In this document: positions 57,047-64,000 of the stretch, piece by piece
Layout: each line of letters opens with the position of its first letter
How positions within the stretch are numbered: the stretch's first letter is position 1
Assembly (NCBI GenBank): GCA_014584575.1
Contig: JACTMP010000082.1
Coordinates: 124,001-188,000 of the forward strand
DNA: 64,000 bases
Direction of reading: 5' to 3'
DNA from: Chloroflexota bacterium
GTDB lineage: Bacteria; Chloroflexota; Anaerolineae; Promineifilales; Promineifilaceae
The notes under the pieces: model-generated
What the model saw: the letters and a program-made list of their open reading frames with translations, nothing else
Told to the model about the DNA's origin: nothing
Databases searched by the model: none
Program-made: the position numbers and the translations under genes

Positions 57047-59002
57047 CTAATCCATCGGCAAGTTTTCAATCGGTACCGGTTTTACAGGGTCAGCCAGAGC
57101 AAAACCAAACACACGACTGTAAAAGTAAAGCTCGCCATCCAACGCCCGTTTGATATTCTCAGCGCGGCGGAAGCCATGCTGCTCCCCGGCAAAGGGCACA
57201 TAAGCCACCGGCAGCCCCTTTGCTTTAACGGCTTCAAACATCATCTCCGCCTGGTTCGGCGGCACGATCAAATCTTCCAATCCCTGGAACAGAATAAGCG
57301 CACAGTTGATCTGGTCAATGAAGTGAATGGGGGAACGCTGCACGTAGATTTCCTTACCCTCAGGGTAAGGGGCGAGGAGGGTATCCAGGTAACGGGACTC
57401 AAATTTGTGTGTGTCCTGGGCCATTGCTTCCAGGTCGCTAATGCCATAGTGGCTGGCGCCAGCGGTAAAGGTGTCGTCAAAGGTGATCGCGCAGAGAGTG
57501 GTGTAGCCACCGGCGCTGCCGCCGCGTATGGCTAAACGGCGTTCATCGGCCAACCCTTGCGCCACTAAATAGTGTGCGGCGTGGGCACAATCTTGCACAT
57601 CTACAATGCCCCATGTGCCATTCAGACGCTGGCGATAGTCACGGCCGTAACCCGTGCTGCCGCCATAGTTCACATCCACGACGGCAAATCCCCGGCTGGT
57701 GAAGTATTGAATGCCCAGGTTCAAGGTGGCTCTGGCGGCGCTGGTGGGGCCGCCATGGCTTAACGTCAGCAGCGGTGGCTTTTCCCCGACCGGCGCGGCG
57801 AAATCCCGGTTTTGGGGCGGGTAATAAATGGCGTGCGCCGTCAGGCCGTTGGCGGTGGGAAATTCGATGGCTTGTGGCGTGGACAGGTACGCGGTATCAA
57901 CGGTGAGTTGGGTGGAATGGCGCAGCGCCTGCCACTGCCCGGTCGTCAAATCCAGCCGAATGATGGCCGACGGCCGTGTGGCCGACCCTCCAATAAAGGC
58001 CACAAAACCGTCCCCAACCTGTACCGAACCGATCTCGGTAAACGGCAGGTCAAAGTCGGTCAATTGTCCCCTGTTCACATCCAGCCGCGCCAGACGCCAG
58101 ATGCCATTCTGAGTATAGGCGCAAATAACGGTCTGGGCATTGGCAAAGCCATAGGTGGACATGCGGAAGACCCACTGTGGCAAACCAAATTCGGCGGGCA
58201 GGGGACAAAGGGCTTCCACCTGTCCACCACGCCAGCGATATAGATTCCACCAGTTGCTGCGGTCAGAAATAAAGTACAAGTCGCCATCCGGCGACCATTG
58301 CGGCTGAAAGATGGATTCATGCTGCCCACTGGCAATCAAGGTGAGATTGTGTACGGCCGTGCCTGTTTCATCCAGTTCGCCCAACCATAAATCCGTGCCA
58401 TCCCAGGGCATGTTCGGGTGCCGCCACGTCAGCCAGGCAAGCTTACGGCCGTCTGGACTGAGGCAGGGGGAGGCATAAAAATCGTTGCCCGCTGCCAATG
58501 TCTCGCCAATTTCATCATGGCCGTCCAGATTCAAACTCACCAGCGAGTTCACCGCCTCTTCGCCTGCTGTCAGGTGCGCTTCGCGGATGCAAACCATACG
58601 ACCGCGGCGGGCGTCTACCACGCCATCGGCAAAACAGAGCTTTTCGTTGGCCGTCAGCGGTTCCGGCTCGGCATAGGGATATTGCACATAAACACGCTGG
58701 TCAACAAAATTACTGAAGTAGACGGCGTCTTCATGGATGGTATAAGAACCACCGCCATACTCGTGAACACGACTGCGCACGTTGAAGCCGGCGGCGCTCA
58801 GTTCTTCAATGCGCCCGCCAGGGCCACCTTCTGGCGTCCACTTTACCAGGGCGCTACGGCCGTTTTCCGATGGCCGCATTTCTAACCAATAAATCGCCTC
58901 CCCATCCAATTGAATTTCACCCAGTCCAATTGAACCGGCCACAATCAAATCGGAAGTAATGGGGGATTTCCAGGAACCATAAGGAGCAGTTTCACCATTC
59001 AT
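57047..59002 (-). CDS. S9-family prolyl oligopeptidase-like protease
   Basis: 651 residues. N-terminal seven-blade propeller-like region (SPDGRKLAWLTW, WSPDGDLYFISD), then an alpha/beta hydrolase catalytic domain with RGGSAGGYTTL (Ser), EDLIVPPNQ (Asp) and GEQHGF (His). Dipeptidyl/oligopeptidyl peptidases of this family trim short peptides in the cytoplasm. No signal peptide. ATG 59002 is used; the upstream in-frame codons belong to a palindromic element. Confidence 0.92.
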   Translation of the reverse strand: MNGETAPYGSWKSPITSDLIVAGSIGLGEIQLDGEAIYWLEMRPSENGRSALVKWTPEGGPGGRIEELSAAGFNVRSRVHEYGGGSYTIHEDAVYFSNFVDQRVYVQYPYAEPEPLTANEKLCFADGVVDARRGRMVCIREAHLTAGEEAVNSLVSLNLDGHDEIGETLAAGNDFYASPCLSPDGRKLAWLTWRHPNMPWDGTDLWLGELDETGTAVHNLTLIASGQHESIFQPQWSPDGDLYFISDRSNWWNLYRWRGGQVEALCPLPAEFGLPQWVFRMSTYGFANAQTVICAYTQNGIWRLARLDVNRGQLTDFDLPFTEIGSVQVGDGFVAFIGGSATRPSAIIRLDLTTGQWQALRHSTQLTVDTAYLSTPQAIEFPTANGLTAHAIYYPPQNRDFAAPVGEKPPLLTLSHGGPTSAARATLNLGIQYFTSRGFAVVDVNYGGSTGYGRDYRQRLNGTWGIVDVQDCAHAAHYLVAQGLADERRLAIRGGSAGGYTTLCAITFDDTFTAGASHYGISDLEAMAQDTHKFESRYLDTLLAPYPEGKEIYVQRSPIHFIDQINCALILFQGLEDLIVPPNQAEMMFEAVKAKGLPVAYVPFAGEQHGFRRAENIKRALDGELYFYSRVFGFALADPVKPVPIENLPMD

Positions 59003-59044
59003 AGATGGGAATGATAATCGGCAATGGGGATTTCGCCAACAGGA

Positions 59045-59108
59045 GGGGCGAGGCAGTTGCGCACAGATTGGGTTTACCAGATGGGATAATGCGAAACTGC
59101 CTCGCCCC
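59045..59108. repeat. Palindromic element, GGGGCGAGGCAGTT family, copy 3
   Basis: GGGGCGAGGCAGTT and AACTGCCTCGCCCC ends, 36-base centre. Lies in the divergent gap between the peptidase and FHA genes. Confidence 0.9.
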
Positions 59109-59171
59109 TGCAACTTGCACAGTTGACCACTTTATTTTTATACTCCTGTAACGTCGTCACAGGAGGATTGG

Positions 59172-59858
59172 ATGAGCGACTTCACTTTTAGCCCCCCGCC
59201 CACGCCCGTTCCGGCAGCGGCCTACGTGGTGATTGAGCGTGGGCCAATGCCAGATAAACGGTATGACATCACGGCCGTTACCAGCACCATTGGCCGTTCG
59301 CCTCAAAACGAAATTGTCATCAATGACCCGGAAATGTCGCGGCGGCACGCCCAGATTGTGCAGCAGGGCGAGATTTTTGCTGTATCGGACCTGGGCAGCA
59401 CCAATGGCACGTTTGTGAACGGTCAGCGCTGCACCGGGGCCACCCCGTTGCGGCATGGCGACCGGATCGAATTTGGTGATACCGTCAGCCTGATTTTTTA
59501 TCAGACGGCCGTGCCTTACCAGACCATGCCCTCTCCGCCTATCCACCTGGAAGACGAAGATACAGCCGATCTGCCGCCGGTAAAACCGCCGGTAAAACCG
59601 CCGCCTCGGACTCCGGCTGCCGCCCCTTACCCTTATGCCCAGGACCACTACCTGCCGGCGGAGGCCGAACAACCGGGCCGCCGTAACCGGCTGGCGCTGG
59701 GTTGTGTGCTGGCGTTGGTGCTGCTCACCTGCTGCTGTGGCCTTTTGTTGGTGGTGTTAGACAGCTACCAGCAAGGGCAATATCTGTACTGTGGCGGCTT
59801 ACGGCCGTTGTGGGAACTGGTTTTAGGGCCTCTCGGTTTCAATCCTCTCTGCCCGTAA
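59172..59858 (+). CDS. FHA-domain membrane protein
   Basis: 228 residues. FHA domain at about 15-115: GRSPQNEIVIND, SRRHAQI and LGSTNGTFVNG, the phosphothreonine-reading residues. A Pro-rich linker follows and one transmembrane helix lies at about 178-200 (LALGCVLALVLLTCCCGLLL). It should bind phosphorylated partners at the membrane; the Ser/Thr kinase in this window is a possible source but not nearby. AGGAGG precedes the ATG. Confidence 0.9.
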   Translation: MSDFTFSPPPTPVPAAAYVVIERGPMPDKRYDITAVTSTIGRSPQNEIVINDPEMSRRHAQIVQQGEIFAVSDLGSTNGTFVNGQRCTGATPLRHGDRIEFGDTVSLIFYQTAVPYQTMPSPPIHLEDEDTADLPPVKPPVKPPPRTPAAAPYPYAQDHYLPAEAEQPGRRNRLALGCVLALVLLTCCCGLLLVVLDSYQQGQYLYCGGLRPLWELVLGPLGFNPLCP

Positions 59859-59993
59859 ACGGTAGTCCGCAATCAGTCATCAAGCCTGGGGCTTCGGGCT
59901 TCGGACATTTAGCATAGACCCCCCAGACAACAACGGGGCGTTGGTCGAACGCTTACTTCTTATCAACCTATAGTTCAGACAAGGAGAGTAAAA

Positions 59994-61508
59994 ATGGATA
60001 GGTTTCAAGATTTTCTGGTAGAGACGTTGGGTACCAGCCTGTTTAATCTGTTAGCAGCGCTGGTTATCCTCATTATCGGTTATGTGGTGGCGCGGCTGGT
60101 AGCCGGGCTGCTGCGGCGCTTGTTGCAGCGCCTCCGGCTAAATGACCGGGTCGCTGCCCGTTTTAGTCGTGATTTTGGATTGCCAGAAGTTAACCTGGAA
60201 AGCCTGGTTGCCACGATTGTCTTTTGGGTGCTGCTCATCTTCGTCTTTGTGGCTGTGGTAGAGCGGCTCAATCTGGTAATAGTGGCCCAGGCCATCGAAC
60301 CATTGCTCACCAGTATTACCGGCGAATTCCTGCCAGGTCTGGTTTCGGCGCTGTTATTATTGCTGCTGGCCTGGGTACTGGCCGTTATTTTCAAAGCGAT
60401 TGTTATCCGGTTGTGTGCAATGGCGAAACTGGACGAACGCATGACGCGACATGGGGCGCTGCATGAGGGGGAGCAGGTCTCCATTAGCGAATCGTTGGGT
60501 GTCACCGTTTTCTGGCTGGTCATCTTGCTCTTTATCCCGGCTATATTGGATGCGTTGGGGGTCACGGCCGTGTCCCAGCCATTCCAACAGGCCACCGCCG
60601 CCTTCTTCGCTTACCTGCCTAACCTGGTCTCCGCCACCATCCTCTTTGTGGTCGGCTGGCTGCTGGCGCGGGTGCTGCGCCAGCTTGTTACCAACTTGTT
60701 AGCGGCCATTCGCGTGGTAGACGACCTGGGTGAACGGGTTGGGCTGCGTGGAGAACAGTCGCTTTCCCGGCTGTTGGGCACAATCACCTATGCCATCGTC
60801 ATGATCATCATCCTGATCGCTGCCCTGGATGCGCTCAACATTGCCGCCATCTCCGTCCCGGCCATCGCCATGCTCACCACCGTGCTTAACGCCATTCCCT
60901 CTTTTATTGGCGCCGTGTTGGTGCTGGTTATTGCTTATTTTATTGCCCGGTTGGTAACAGGGCTGGTGGTAGATATTCTCACCGGGATTGGGTTTGACCG
61001 CTGGCCGGCTTCTTTGGGCATTAACTATACCGGCACCCGCACACCCTCTAAACTGGTGGGCTACCTGGTGCTGGTGGGCATCATGTTGGTGGCCGCCGTC
61101 GCTGCCGCCGATTTGCTCAACTCCCCGGCATTGTCCCTGATTCTGACGACGATGGTAGATTTCTTCTTCCGGGTGGTGCTGGCGCTGGTGATTATTGCTT
61201 TCGGCCTTTACTTTGCCAATCTGGCGCAAAGTCTGGTGACGAGTGCGGGTGGGGCTAACGGCCGTATTTGGGGATTGGCGGCTCGCGCGGCGATCCTCAT
61301 TCTGGCCATCGCTATGGCGCTGCGCCAGTTAGGTGTGGCTGACGATATTGTCAACCTGGCCTTTGGCCTGATCTTAGGCGCCATTGCGCTGGCAGCGGCG
61401 CTGGCCTTTGGTCTGGGTGGGCGCGATGTGGCCGGGCGCGAACTGAACCGATTGGTGAACCGGGTGCGCGCAGAGGAAACCGATGTGAGCCATCAGGTGA
61501 TTGAGTGA
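59994..61508 (+). CDS. Mechanosensitive-channel-like TM-helix repeat protein
   Basis: 504 residues with about ten transmembrane helices arranged as repeated TM-helix units (ALVILIIGYVVARLVAGLLRR, LVSALLLLLLAWVLAVIFKA, ILFVVGWLLARVLRQLV, VLVIAYFIARLVTGLVVDI). This is the conserved TM-helix family related to small mechanosensitive channels; the MscS pore and cytoplasmic vestibule are not obvious. Cytoplasmic tail is short. GGAGAG precedes the ATG. Likely an ion or osmolyte pore (inference). Confidence 0.85.
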   Translation: MDRFQDFLVETLGTSLFNLLAALVILIIGYVVARLVAGLLRRLLQRLRLNDRVAARFSRDFGLPEVNLESLVATIVFWVLLIFVFVAVVERLNLVIVAQAIEPLLTSITGEFLPGLVSALLLLLLAWVLAVIFKAIVIRLCAMAKLDERMTRHGALHEGEQVSISESLGVTVFWLVILLFIPAILDALGVTAVSQPFQQATAAFFAYLPNLVSATILFVVGWLLARVLRQLVTNLLAAIRVVDDLGERVGLRGEQSLSRLLGTITYAIVMIIILIAALDALNIAAISVPAIAMLTTVLNAIPSFIGAVLVLVIAYFIARLVTGLVVDILTGIGFDRWPASLGINYTGTRTPSKLVGYLVLVGIMLVAAVAAADLLNSPALSLILTTMVDFFFRVVLALVIIAFGLYFANLAQSLVTSAGGANGRIWGLAARAAILILAIAMALRQLGVADDIVNLAFGLILGAIALAAALAFGLGGRDVAGRELNRLVNRVRAEETDVSHQVIE

Positions 61509-61540
61509 TTGAGTGAGTGATTGAGTGAGTGCGTGAGTGC

Positions 61541-61581
61541 GTGGGCAATTGGGTGATTGACATAATCACTCAATTGCCCAC
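61541..61581. repeat. Low-complexity hairpin of GAGTGATTGAG words
   Basis: GTGGGCAATTGGGTGATT / AATCACTCAATTGCCCAC, one G-U pair, followed by TTTT; preceded by GAGTGATTGAGTGAGT tandem words from 61503. May act as terminator for the channel-like gene. Confidence 0.75.
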
Positions 61582-61599
61582 TTTTACCATCATTCGCCA

Positions 61600-63096
61600 T
61601 CACTCGCCAAGCAACCAGTAGCTAAAAAATGTGTCCAGGGATTTGCCGGCTGCTGTTTCCATGACCGTAATAAATTCTTCATCACTGGCAACGCCGTGGC
61701 TGTATTGCTGGAAGTAGTTCCGCAGACCGGCAAAAAAGGCGTCGTCGCCCATTTCCTGGCGCAGTTCGTGAACCATTAGCGCCCCGCCGATATAGGTGTA
61801 GGCGCTGAATAAATTGGCGGGAAGTGGGTTGCGCAGGGGTTTGCCCAGTTCGTTATTGTCTTCCAGAAAAGCGCGAATACCTTCCATTTGCAGTTCCAAC
61901 CCTTCGGGGTCATCGCGGAATTCCCACATGAAGGAGATGTAGGTGGCAAACCCTTCATTGCGCCACATTTCACCCCAGGAATCCAGGCTTACCCAGTCGC
62001 CAAACCACATATGCGCCAGTTCGTGGATCGCCGTTTGCTCATCCAACATGCCCGTAGACAGCAGCACCATCGTCTGCGTTTCCAGGGAAACGCCGGGTGC
62101 GTGGACGGAGACAAAGCCGAATTCTTCGTAGGGATATGCGCCAAATAAGTCGCTCATCCAGTCAATGGCCTCATGGCTGGAAGCGGTGGCGCGCTCAAAC
62201 TCTGATCGGTTAATGGGGAAAACATAGTCACGCAACGGGAGGCCGGCCGGGGATTCAGCATCTAATCGCTCATACTCACCCACGGCAATGGTCGCCAGGT
62301 AAGAGGCCATGGGGTAGTTGTGGTCCCAGATGAAGGTGTTGTTTTCTTCGCCGATGAACTGGCCGTTGGCTACGGCCGTGTACCCCTCTGGTACGGTAAT
62401 CTCAAAACGGTAAGTGGCTTTGTCGCGGGGATGGTCATTGTTGGGGAACCAGTAACGCGCCCCGTCCGGTTCAGACAGGATGTAGATGGTGTTCTCCCGC
62501 TCATAAAAAAGCCCCAACCAACTGGCAAAACCGACGTAGGGGGATCGTTCTTGAACTGTTTTGCCCTGGTAACGGATGGTCAACTGGAATCGCTCTTCTG
62601 AGGCCAGTGGTTCCGGCAGGGTGATGACCAGTTTCCCCTCTTCGCGCCGAAAATCGGCCGGCCGCCCATTGACCAACAACTCGTCAATGTCAAACCCGAT
62701 GAAGTCCAGCGACATCTCCCCCAGATTGTCCCATGCGGCAACGGCGTCAATCGTCGTCATGCCTGTTAATTCGTATTTCAGGGTCGGGTCGAGGTTGAGT
62801 TGAAGCGTGTAATGTAATACATCGTAGCCGGTATTACCCAATTCGGGGGCGTAGGGGTCGCCAATGGAACGTTCCCCGGCGACGACATCGGTGGTCACGG
62901 CCGTGTCTGATGGCGCGGCGGTGTTTACGGAGGGATTGGTGGCGGTGGGTACGGCCGTGCCCACCGCCACCACAGGCGTCACCGTCGCCGTCGCCAGCGT
63001 CGCCGGGTCTGCTTCTACAATCGGCCCACGGCCCAGGCCACAGCCAACCAACCACACCATCATCACCCCCAACCCTAGCAGTTTAATGTTTGCCAT
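61600..63096 (-). CDS. M1-family aminopeptidase-like lipoprotein
   Basis: 498 residues. Lipobox LVGCG near residue 19, so it should be lipid-anchored outside. The catalytic domain has HELAHMWFGDWVSLDSWGEM with RNEGFATY (HExxH plus Glu 18 residues on) and the exopeptidase loop VSLETQTMVLLS in place of GAMEN. The C-terminal ERAP-like helical domain is missing, so it is a short M1 member. A Thr/Val/Ala-rich linker follows the lipid site. It likely degrades peptides at the cell surface. GAGG precedes ATG 63096. Confidence 0.92.
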   Translation of the reverse strand: MANIKLLGLGVMMVWLVGCGLGRGPIVEADPATLATATVTPVVAVGTAVPTATNPSVNTAAPSDTAVTTDVVAGERSIGDPYAPELGNTGYDVLHYTLQLNLDPTLKYELTGMTTIDAVAAWDNLGEMSLDFIGFDIDELLVNGRPADFRREEGKLVITLPEPLASEERFQLTIRYQGKTVQERSPYVGFASWLGLFYERENTIYILSEPDGARYWFPNNDHPRDKATYRFEITVPEGYTAVANGQFIGEENNTFIWDHNYPMASYLATIAVGEYERLDAESPAGLPLRDYVFPINRSEFERATASSHEAIDWMSDLFGAYPYEEFGFVSVHAPGVSLETQTMVLLSTGMLDEQTAIHELAHMWFGDWVSLDSWGEMWRNEGFATYISFMWEFRDDPEGLELQMEGIRAFLEDNNELGKPLRNPLPANLFSAYTYIGGALMVHELRQEMGDDAFFAGLRNYFQQYSHGVASDEEFITVMETAAGKSLDTFFSYWLLGE

Positions 63097-63261
63097 ATGC
63101 ACCTCTATTTTTGCTTGCATTTTTTTCTCCCTCTCTCCATACTCATTCCCAGTTTGACCTGTTTTATGCTATCAGACAAATAAAAGATGAGCGTGGTGAG
63201 GAGAGATTAACAATTTCCAATCTCCAATCTCCAATCTCTATTCTCTACGGAGATCACAACC

Positions 63262-64000
63262 TTGAGCGAACACCCCAAACTCCGCCTCCTGGATTATCAG
63301 CCGGTACACCACATGGGTCAGCAAATGTGGTATCTGCATGACCCATTGCAGCTAACTCCTTACCAACTGGTGATGCCGCCGGCGTTGGCGCAAATGTTGT
63401 TGTTTATGGATGGCTCACGCAACGCCACCCAAATTCACAGGGCGTTATGCCAACATCTGGGCGTGGAATTGGAATTACCCGTCGTGTTAAACGCTCTGAC
63501 GCAGTTAGACGAAGCGTGTTTGTTGGACAATGCCCGGTCACGGCAGCGGTTGTTAACGGCGCGGGACGAGTACCGCGCCCAACCCTTTCGCCCACCGGCT
63601 CTGGCCAAGACCAGCTACCCGGAGCAGCCCCCCCGTTTGAGTGAGTTGTTTGCAGGTTACGGCCGTACCGATAACCTCAACGGCTGGCAACCCTGGCACG
63701 GCCGTGGCCTCATCTCCCCCCACATTGATTACCCGCGCGGCGGCCCCGTCTATGCCAGCGTGTGGCAGCGCGCCCGCCAGGCCGTGCTGGAAGCCGACCT
63801 GGCCATCATCTTTGGCACCGACCACAAAGGCGGGCCGGGCACATTCACCCTCACCCGCCAACATTACGCCACCCCCTACGGCGTCATCCCCACCGACCTG
63901 GAACTGGTAGACCGGCTGGCCGCCGCCCTCGGCCCGGAAAATGCGTTTGCTGAAGAGTTACACCACCGCCACGAACATTCAATTGAGCTATCGGCCGTCT
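63262..64000 (+). CDS. Memo-family (AmmeMemoRadiSam B) protein, 3' partial
   Basis: The frame is open from a TTG start at 63262 (GGAG about 10 bases upstream) to the window edge, 246 codons. An N-terminal helical domain (about 1-125) precedes the Memo domain, which opens with ISPHIDYPRGGPVYA and continues with IIFGTDHKGG; the His residues are those of the Memo metal site. Such proteins are encoded in AmmeMemoRadiSam sets with a radical SAM enzyme, which may lie beyond the edge. Function unknown. Confidence 0.85.
   Translation, partial: MSEHPKLRLLDYQPVHHMGQQMWYLHDPLQLTPYQLVMPPALAQMLLFMDGSRNATQIHRALCQHLGVELELPVVLNALTQLDEACLLDNARSRQRLLTARDEYRAQPFRPPALAKTSYPEQPPRLSELFAGYGRTDNLNGWQPWHGRGLISPHIDYPRGGPVYASVWQRARQAVLEADLAIIFGTDHKGGPGTFTLTRQHYATPYGVIPTDLELVDRLAAALGPENAFAEELHHRHEHSIELSAV

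Overview
The window looks like a chromosomal segment of a Chloroflexota bacterium, probably Anaerolineae-like. This is inference from moderately high GC, dense short operons, secreted proteins with a Tyr-Leu-Pro tail, a CysO/Mec-type sulfur-carrier cluster behind a SAM riboswitch, and no outer-membrane assembly genes. No rRNA, tRNA, CRISPR array or phage was seen. Three genome habits dominate. (1) The 8-bp palindrome ACGGCCGT recurs about 140 times by my eye count, roughly once per 460 bp, in genes on both strands. (2) Intergenic spaces are filled with several families of self-complementary elements: REPs, three recurrent palindromic families, a MITE-like hairpin, and hairpins built from tandem 6-9 nt words. 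(3) Several unrelated secreted proteins carry a [YF]LP[LV][IV] motif near one end.

Layout. 1-4.5 kb: ABC-2 type exporter (permease, HlyD-like adaptor, two ATPases, one small antitoxin-like protein). 4.6-8.9 kb: metallo-hydrolase, ribosomal protein L19, class I amidotransferase-like hydrolase, glutamate racemase, BrnT/BrnA-like toxin-antitoxin pair, FMN-type oxidase. 9-13 kb: ClpC, a PQQ-like propeller protein and two small genes, one a 33-residue membrane peptide under its own promoter and operator-like repeat. 13.5-17 kb: large secreted protein with a metzincin zinc motif. 17.3-25.3 kb (minus strand): PEP carboxylase, Nudix hydrolase, MoaD-like protein, two unknown genes, M23/LysM peptidase, DUF192 protein. 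25.5-33 kb: L,D-transpeptidase, HExxH membrane protein, TPR protein, thioredoxin reductase, alanine racemase, HAD hydrolase, coiled-coil protein.

33-41.2 kb is the accessory core: a Ser/Thr kinase fused to a STAND-like ATPase and TPRs, a single-chain restriction-modification enzyme whose specificity region is AT-rich and lacks ACGGCCGT, an unknown gene, and a RAYT (REP-associated tyrosine transposase). Eight full REPs lie in this interval; one sits in frame inside the RAYT gene and two supply stop codons. 41.2-51.6 kb holds a DinB-like protein, a solute-binding lipoprotein and a run of secreted carbohydrate-related proteins plus a membrane glycosyltransferase. 51.6-57 kb is sulfur metabolism: rpiA, a candidate structured RNA, a CysM-like synthase, a SAM-I riboswitch, a JAMM protease, a sulfur-carrier protein ending in GGK, DUF4395, a thioredoxin-like protein and a MoeZ-like activating enzyme. 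57-64 kb: S9 peptidase, FHA protein, TM-helix channel-like protein, M1 aminopeptidase and the start of a Memo-family protein that runs off the window.
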